Of a stretch of DNA of 25,698 nucleotides, positions 22,193 through 25,698 are shown one piece after another. How positions within the stretch are numbered: position 1 is the stretch's first letter; each line of letters begins with the position of its first letter. A program made the translations under genes and the position numbers. The stretch is from a virus, in IMG/VR virus record IMGVR_UViG_3300028027_000216, positions 1-25,698 of that record; one strand, given 5' to 3'. The notes beneath the pieces are model-generated. The model searched no databases and was not told where the DNA came from. It saw nothing but the letters and a program-made list of their open reading frames with translations.

Positions 22193-22260
22193 TTAGGGCT
22201 ATGGGCGCACTATTTGTCCGTTTTGTCCTTCTCAGAGTATGAATCATACAAAATAAACAG

Positions 22261-22307
22261 ATATTAACATTTTAGAAAAGCTAATATTGTAGTTGACTAG
22301 AAATATG
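22261..22307. repeat. Direct repeat around a TTGACT promoter-like box, copy 1
   Basis: ATATTAACATTTTAGAAAAG, then CTAATATTGTAGTTGACTAG and AAATATG. It aligns with 22537-22584 at about 41 of 48 positions. This copy lies 50 bases before tRNA-Ile and probably drives it, although no perfect -10 is seen. Confidence 0.7.
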
Positions 22308-22359
22308 ATATGATTAGATCATGAAAAAGTCGGCGGTAATACGAATACGCTAATCCCTT

Positions 22360-22434
22360 GGGGATATAGCTTAATCTGGTTAAAGCATTTGTCTTATATA
22401 CAAACGACTCTGGGTTCAAATCCCAGTATCCCTA
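22360..22434 (+). tRNA. tRNA-Ile(UAU): tRNA-Ile(UAU)
   Basis: Cloverleaf: acceptor GGGGATA/TATCCCT (G1-U72 wobble), D arm GCTT...AAGC, anticodon stem TTTGT/ACAAA with loop CTTATAT, which gives anticodon UAU for AUA codons, T arm CTGGG/TTCAAAT/CCCAG, A73. CCA is not encoded. Most bacteria decode AUA with a CAU tRNA modified by TilS; a UAU form is rarer and fits an AT-rich phage in a host with few AUA codons. Confidence 0.88.
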
Positions 22435-22449
22435 CTATTGGAGTTTAAT

Positions 22450-22527
22450 ATGAATTGGATCCAAGCAACAATTATCTTTGGACCTATATTGGTTTTGCTA
22501 ATTGCATTCAGAAAAGACATTTTCTAA
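22450..22527 (+). CDS. Possible 25-aa membrane peptide
   Basis: MNWIQATIIFGPILVLLIAFRKDIF: one hydrophobic helix with a basic end. A ribosome site (TTGGAG) stands 7 bases before the ATG, 15 bases after the tRNA. It is bounded by the two 48-bp direct repeats. The only rightward ORF in this part of the window; its size makes it tentative. Confidence 0.5.
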   Translation: MNWIQATIIFGPILVLLIAFRKDIF

Positions 22528-22536
22528 AAAAATATT

Positions 22537-22584
22537 ATATTAACATTTTAGAAAACATAATATTCTAGTTGACTAGGATTTATG
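22537..22584. repeat. Direct repeat, copy 2
   Basis: Copy of 22261-22307: ATATTAACATTTTAGAAAAC, then ATAATATTCTAGTTGACTAG and GATTTATG. It overlaps the 3' end of the 22573 gene. A shorter relative (TATTCTAGTCGACTAAGAT) lies at 22681-22699. Confidence 0.7.
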
Positions 22585-22677
22585 TTCTTTATTTAGATGG
22601 TTATTGAGTGTGAAATGTGCAAAACCTGATCGAACTTCGATTTCTTTTTTGCACAGATCACAGATAACTAATCTCAT
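22573..22677 (-). CDS. C2H2-type zinc-finger-like microprotein (34 aa)
   Basis: MRLVICDLCKKEIEVRSGFAHFTLNNHLNKEHKS: CDLC followed by a 15-residue middle and H-x4-H near the C-terminus, the C-x2-C...H-x4-H order of a single zinc finger. The ATG is just after ATATAT with AAGACA-N17-TAGAAT upstream on the minus strand, so a very short leader is possible. The stop lies inside direct repeat copy 2. Resembles stand-alone zinc-finger microproteins of phages; function unknown. Confidence 0.68.
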   Translation of the reverse strand: MRLVICDLCKKEIEVRSGFAHFTLNNHLNKEHKS

Positions 22678-22700
22678 ATATATTCTAGTCGACTAAGATA

Positions 22701-22928
22701 TTATTGTCTTTTACAAACACATTTATTTGAATTTCTCATTTTAAAGAACATCCAAATGTGATGAGTAGCCATGATACCCATAAGGATCCACATAGCATTC
22801 ATCTGAGTAATGCCAAGAAACATATCTACAGTTTCATGAGCATGTGAGGGAGCTTGAATTAAATCAGGAATCCCATTGTTGTCTTCGTCTAAATAACTTT
22901 TTGTAGTTGTCATATCTTCAGTATACAT
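22701..22928 (-). CDS. Small membrane protein (75 aa)
   Basis: MYTEDMTTTKSYLDEDNNGIPDLIQAPSHAHETVDMFLGITQMNAMWILMGIMATHHIWMFFKMRNSNKCVCKRQ: the segment LDEDNNGIPDLI resembles a Ca-binding dockerin/EF-like loop (DxDxNGxxD), followed by a membrane span (about 43-62) and a basic Cys-containing tail. ATG 22928 follows the previous stop by 2 bases; 22913 is an alternative. Function unknown. Confidence 0.72.
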   Translation of the reverse strand: MYTEDMTTTKSYLDEDNNGIPDLIQAPSHAHETVDMFLGITQMNAMWILMGIMATHHIWMFFKMRNSNKCVCKRQ

Positions 22929-22930
22929 TA

Positions 22931-23161
22931 TTAGGAACGGAACGGCAACTCAAGAGCTTTAGCTCTTCTTGGCTTAAATAGGCGTATAAGGCTTAATATA
23001 GGTATAGTGATAAAAATGCCACATACGCCATCTGCCAGAATATCCCTTATTCGTCCATAGAGGTCCAAATCAGAGACTTTCAGCCTTGGAGGGTAGTCAC
23101 GTATTGCCTCAATACGTAATGAACCCTCAAATCGGCTCCTGTTGAGTTTTTGCTTATACAA
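22931..23161 (-). CDS. Small membrane protein with basic ends, TTG start (76 aa)
   Basis: No ATG opens this frame; the only likely start is TTG 23161, preceded by GGGGA. The product (M)YKQKLNRSRFEGSLRIEAIRDYPPRLKVSDLDLYGRIRDILADGVCGIFITIPILSLIRLFKPRRAKALELPFRS has one membrane span (about 46-60). An imperfect inverted repeat (AATCCCCAGAT with ATCTGAGGATT, about 23167-23197) sits just upstream. Coupled closely to the 22928 gene. Function unknown. Confidence 0.62.
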   Translation of the reverse strand: MYKQKLNRSRFEGSLRIEAIRDYPPRLKVSDLDLYGRIRDILADGVCGIFITIPILSLIRLFKPRRAKALELPFRS

Positions 23162-23247
23162 AGCGAAAATCCCCAGATCTGCGGATATCTGAGGATTCTC
23201 TAATATTCAGGAACTCTACAGCTCAACCGAATACTTCTATAATTATA

Positions 23248-23403
23248 CTAGAAAAGGCTGTCTTCGTCAACTTCTTCTTTTAGATCTACTTCAAAGTCTT
23301 CTAGCATTTGGGATACCGCCCCATATGCATATATGCCAAAGGCAACGGCGCCTGCTCCCATACCTAGAGCAATTGTACCAATTAGGAAAACCTTCTTCTT
23401 CAC
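23248..23403 (-). CDS. Small membrane protein with acidic tail (51 aa)
   Basis: The GTG at 23403 overlaps the previous stop (GTGA). The product (V)KKKVFLIGTIALGMGAGAVAFGIYAYGAVSQMLEDFEVDLKEEVDEDSLF has a basic start, one Gly/Ala-rich membrane helix (4-28) and a strongly acidic C-terminus. Last gene in the ThyX operon. No family. Confidence 0.7.
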   Translation of the reverse strand: MKKKVFLIGTIALGMGAGAVAFGIYAYGAVSQMLEDFEVDLKEEVDEDSLF

Positions 23404-23624
23404 TCCGCCTCACTTTCACTTTCACTATTTAACGCTGGAAGCGGACCAAGTAGTTCACCATTTCGATGAGCTTCGATCATCTTCAAAACTTCTTCGCCTT
23501 TTCCGACACCATCTGCTATTAAGCAGAGAACGTCGTATATGCGAGAAAGAGTAATATATGTAACGATATTAATGTTATCGTCAATTGTCTCAGATGGCTT
23601 TTCTTCTGCGGCGAAATCACTCAT
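23400..23624 (-). CDS. Hypothetical protein (74 aa)
   Basis: MSDFAAEEKPSETIDDNINIVTYITLSRIYDVLCLIADGVGKGEEVLKMIEAHRNGELLGPLPALNSESESEAE: central helix NIVTYITLSRIYDVLCLIADGVG in the style seen in small actinophage proteins; acidic ends. Coupled to thyX by a 1-base overlap and to the next gene by GTGA. Function unknown. Confidence 0.77.
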   Translation of the reverse strand: MSDFAAEEKPSETIDDNINIVTYITLSRIYDVLCLIADGVGKGEEVLKMIEAHRNGELLGPLPALNSESESEAE

Positions 23625-24328
23625 TAGACGCCCACCGCCTTAAATGTATTAGGAAAATGTTGTTCTGATAATTTTTGAACTGCCTGAGCATACTTCTGAA
23701 TCTCTACCTGAGCATCAGACTCTAATCTCTGCTGAAGGAAGTTAATTACACCATGCAAAGATGTTGTCCATCTCCATCGAACATACATTCCATATGCTGG
23801 CAAGAATAGTCGTGCTAGTTCTGGAGCAACTTCTTCATCAAGTGCTCTCTGATAAAGCTCTTCACCACTGGCAACGTAATTTTCTAGGGCAAGTGTAAAA
23901 TATTGTCCTTTACCGTCCATAATTGGAGCACCAGAGCCCTGCTTAGAATTTTCTGGCTTTGATCTCCACTCATTAGCTTGAGGAATATAGAATTCTTCAT
24001 TCTCTGTAATGTATCGACGTGAAGATTCGTTCCAGCCGTTCTGGTCATCAATATGGGAACCTGCTACTGCATACTTCCACCACTGTCTAGCGACAACAAG
24101 AGGCGCATAGACTTCAAATGTCATAGCTGCGTGTCTAAAAGGGCTTGTATGGCCTTCTCGCCACAAAAAGTCTATCAGCTTTTGGTCTGCAATAGTAAGT
24201 GATCCGTCTTCACGAAGCTTTGACTCTTTGTCATATGACACACGAGCAGCATTAGCTACTGAAAGGTCATTTCCAAGTACGTCTACTAAACGGACGTATC
24301 CTTTATCAAGCACATCATACTTTTCCAA
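23624..24328 (-). CDS. thyX: Flavin-dependent thymidylate synthase ThyX
   Basis: Makes dTMP from dUMP using methylenetetrahydrofolate, FAD and NADPH, supplying thymidine for phage DNA. The 234-aa product has the ThyX order: GNDLSVANAARVSYDKES, LIDFLWREGHTSPFRHAAMTFEV with conserved His/Ser/His (about 60-66), PLVVARQWWKY and NESSRRY (100-106), the core of the RHRX7S/NExSxRY signature. Here the motif begins RQW (81-83) rather than RHR, and a short insertion (AVAGSHIDDQNGW) precedes NESSRRY. This variant is known among phage and some bacterial ThyX. The C-terminal WTTSLHGVINFLQQRLESDAQVEIQ is also typical. Overlaps its neighbours by 14 and 1 bases. Confidence 0.95.
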   Translation of the reverse strand: MEKYDVLDKGYVRLVDVLGNDLSVANAARVSYDKESKLREDGSLTIADQKLIDFLWREGHTSPFRHAAMTFEVYAPLVVARQWWKYAVAGSHIDDQNGWNESSRRYITENEEFYIPQANEWRSKPENSKQGSGAPIMDGKGQYFTLALENYVASGEELYQRALDEEVAPELARLFLPAYGMYVRWRWTTSLHGVINFLQQRLESDAQVEIQKYAQAVQKLSEQHFPNTFKAVGV

Positions 24329-24512
24329 CTAGGGCCGCTTTCATTCTGTCGTAGGAGTTATATCCTATTTCTATCTTATCATTGCATTCAAGGCAATATA
24401 AATAGATTGTATCATCATGTCTTAAATTTGGCAATAAAGCCCTATTGTCCTTCTCGCAAAAAAGTTCACTAGGATAACGCTTTATAAATTCACGGACAAT
24501 TCTGATGTCCAT
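24315..24512 (-). CDS. Small conserved phage protein with CxxC (65 aa)
   Basis: MDIRIVREFIKRYPSELFCEKDNRALLPNLRHDDTIYLYCLECNDKIEIGYNSYDRMKAALVGKV. The string NRALLPNLRHDDTIYLYCLECNDKIEIG is strongly patterned and occurs, as I recall, in many actinobacteriophages; Cys19 plus CLEC give a possible metal site. Linked to the neighbouring lysozyme-like gene by 1-base overlap and to thyX by 14 bases. Function unknown. Confidence 0.78.
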   Translation of the reverse strand: MDIRIVREFIKRYPSELFCEKDNRALLPNLRHDDTIYLYCLECNDKIEIGYNSYDRMKAALVGKV

Positions 24513-25072
24513 TACTTATTACTTTCTGGATTGTCCCATTTGCATTGCAAGGGTTCGAATGAGTTTGGATATTTTGCAATCCACTCCTTAGTTTTAGGAG
24601 TCATCCCTTTCCATGCTGACCAATTGTTTCCGCCACCACTCATGTGAAATGCAACAGTTGCATTAGTCCATGGATCCAACAGATCTTTATCATAAGTCAA
24701 ATTAAATTTTTCTCTTCGGTCCGCTCCCATTGATCCAAGCATATTGATCTGGAAAACTCCATAAGAGTTATCTCCAGTTTTTCTGTTACCGTTGTATGCC
24801 AGTGGTCGTCCATTAGATTCTTTCTTAGCGACTGCCCAGGCTTCAATAAGGTCACGACCCTTGAAACCAGCGCAGAATAGTAGCTGAGCTAAATCCTCAT
24901 CACTCAGCGATTTAACGCTCTTAAAGTCCTCTATATAGGCGTATTGTGCTTGTGGTACATCATTTGATATACTTGTTTGAGCAACAGCGTTGTTAAATCC
25001 TGGAAAGCTAGCACATACTAGTGCAATCATTCCCAATTTAAGGGCTGTGTCTCTTATGGTTTTATTTTTCAT
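24512..25072 (-). CDS. Exported lysozyme-like / lytic transglycosylase-type protein
   Basis: An N-terminal signal peptide (MKNKTIRDTALKLGMIALVCASFPGFNNAVAQT, probable cleavage after Ala31) shows export. Residues 55-170 resemble an SLT/lysozyme-like domain: AWAVAKKESNGRPLAYNG with catalytic Glu85, NSYGVFQINMLG (103-112), and the later DPWTNATVAFHMSGGGNNWSAWKG. The likely substrate is host peptidoglycan, acting from outside the membrane. It is not near the endolysin cassette and heads the ThyX operon, so it may help DNA entry, wall remodelling or virion function rather than lysis. TTGACA-N18-TATGAT lies just upstream with a very short leader. Confidence 0.85.
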   Translation of the reverse strand: MKNKTIRDTALKLGMIALVCASFPGFNNAVAQTSISNDVPQAQYAYIEDFKSVKSLSDEDLAQLLFCAGFKGRDLIEAWAVAKKESNGRPLAYNGNRKTGDNSYGVFQINMLGSMGADRREKFNLTYDKDLLDPWTNATVAFHMSGGGNNWSAWKGMTPKTKEWIAKYPNSFEPLQCKWDNPESNK

Positions 25073-25081
25073 AAGGTATTA

Positions 25082-25111
25082 ATCATAACCTATTACTAGA
25101 AAGGCTGTCAA
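25082..25111 (-). promoter_or_regulatory. Promoter of the 25072-23248 operon
   Basis: Minus strand TTGACA (25111-25106), 18-base spacer, TATGAT (25087-25082). Only 9 bases separate the -10 from the ATG at 25072, giving a leader of a few bases at most. Confidence 0.7.
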
Positions 25112-25114
25112 GTC

Positions 25115-25698
25115 GTGATTTTAAGTTTTAATACTAATCCAGGAAATTTAAATATTTCTACAGGTTATGGATATGCGGGATATCATATTGTAACAAGTCT
25201 ACAAAAACTAGGATACAAAGTTCCTTTTAAATACAAGGATGCTAAAGTTCAATTAAATTTTAGTCAACCACAATTTTTTGAATTTAATAAAGATCAGTAT
25301 CAAATTGGATACATGCCATGGGAATCAACTAAATTACAAGAGGGTTGGCTAGAATCATTAAATCAATGTGATGAAGTATGGGCAACTTCTCCTTGGGTAA
25401 AACAAGTTTATGAAAACTGCGGAGTCACTCCGCCAATACATGTTTACGAACACGGTATTGAAAATATTTGGCAACCAATTAAAAGATATAGAAAAGATGG
25501 ACCACTTAGATTTTTACATGTTGGAGAACCAGCACCTAGAAAATCAGGACAGATGGCTTTTGAAGCTTTTGTTGATGTTTTTGGAAATGATCCAGATTAT
25601 CGTTTAACTATTAAATCTTATAAATATAATACTATAAGAGTATATAATAAATATAATAATATTATAGATAGTACTTTAACTAATACATATAATAATAT
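25115..25698 (+). CDS. Glycosyltransferase (GT4-like), 5' part; continues beyond window
   Basis: Start at GTG 25115, preceded by AGAAAGG; no stop before the end. The first residues (M)ILSFNTNPGNLNISTGYGYAGYHIV form a GT-B type N-terminal strand and Gly-rich loop, followed by MPWESTKLQEGWLESLNQCDEVWATSPWVKQVYENCG, EHGIENIWQP and RFLHVGEPAPRKSGQMAFEAF, the linker and start of the nucleotide-sugar-binding half of a GT4-family enzyme. It may modify host surface sugars or virion proteins. The last 80 bases are almost only A and T with encoded Tyr/Asn runs, unlike the rest of the gene. Confidence 0.85.
   Translation, partial: MILSFNTNPGNLNISTGYGYAGYHIVTSLQKLGYKVPFKYKDAKVQLNFSQPQFFEFNKDQYQIGYMPWESTKLQEGWLESLNQCDEVWATSPWVKQVYENCGVTPPIHVYEHGIENIWQPIKRYRKDGPLRFLHVGEPAPRKSGQMAFEAFVDVFGNDPDYRLTIKSYKYNTIRVYNKYNNIIDSTLTNTYNN

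Noticed and set aside
22321-22353. 10-codon ORF (MKKSAVIRIR) before tRNA-Ile
   Set aside because: Too short, no ribosome site, and it lies in the probable tRNA leader.

Overview
The window looks like an accessory and early-gene stretch of a large tailed bacteriophage that infects an actinobacterium. This is inference from content: an endolysin/holin cassette, DUF932, GP88-like and Api92/YubB-like phage proteins, ThyX, phage-borne tRNAs and dozens of tiny overlapping ORFs. The DNA is AT-rich by eye, which would suit a low-GC actinobacterial host (for example the freshwater acI group) better than a high-GC soil host; the host is not proven. There is no integrase, transposase, CRISPR array or rRNA.

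Layout. (1) 1-2254, rightward: end of an Ala/Glu-rich coiled-coil protein, two holin-like membrane proteins, a 46-aa protein and a CHAP + peptidoglycan-binding endolysin. (2) 2256-4441, rightward: Hsp20, an unknown protein, a thioredoxin, a DUF6065-like protein and a small partner, facing a leftward membrane protein (4407-4742). (3) 4790-5137: a consensus promoter, an initiator-type tRNA(CAU) and about 230 nt of strongly structured non-coding sequence. (4) 5138-7567, rightward: GroES-like co-chaperonin, small zinc-ribbon-like proteins, a DUF2384 (MbcA/ParS antitoxin-type) protein, an exported protein and a membrane protein. (5) 7568-8469: about 900 nt AT-rich non-coding region between convergent gene sets, with clustered DnaA-box-like sites, tandem repeats, a nested inverted repeat and two strong promoters; a candidate replication origin. 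(6) 8470-22065, leftward: many short transcription units of tiny genes coupled by TAATG or ATGA overlaps, plus tRNA-Asp. (7) 22261-22527: a tRNA-Ile(UAU) and a 25-aa membrane peptide on the plus strand beside a 48-bp direct repeat. (8) 22573-25072, leftward: small membrane proteins, ThyX and an exported lysozyme-like protein. (9) 25115-end: a glycosyltransferase cut by the window edge.

The most notable feature is regulatory. Gaps between leftward units reuse the same parts: a 3'-UTR hairpin (CCTGAGCA...TGCTCA), GC-rich hairpins, TTATCCACA boxes, CRP/GlxR-like palindromes (TGTGA-N6-TCACA) and promoters in which a TGTCAG box lies exactly 10 bases upstream of an extended -10 (TGN-TAGACT). Nine copies of the TGTCAG arrangement were found. 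This implies a phage regulon driven by one shared set of sites. Several genes also start at or within a few bases of the predicted transcription start (2860, 6302, 9441, 25072), suggesting leaderless mRNAs, and the phage carries its own initiator-type tRNA.

Functionally, the rightward genes provide host lysis and protein-folding/redox support. The leftward genes look like early host-takeover and nucleotide-metabolism functions, most of unknown activity.
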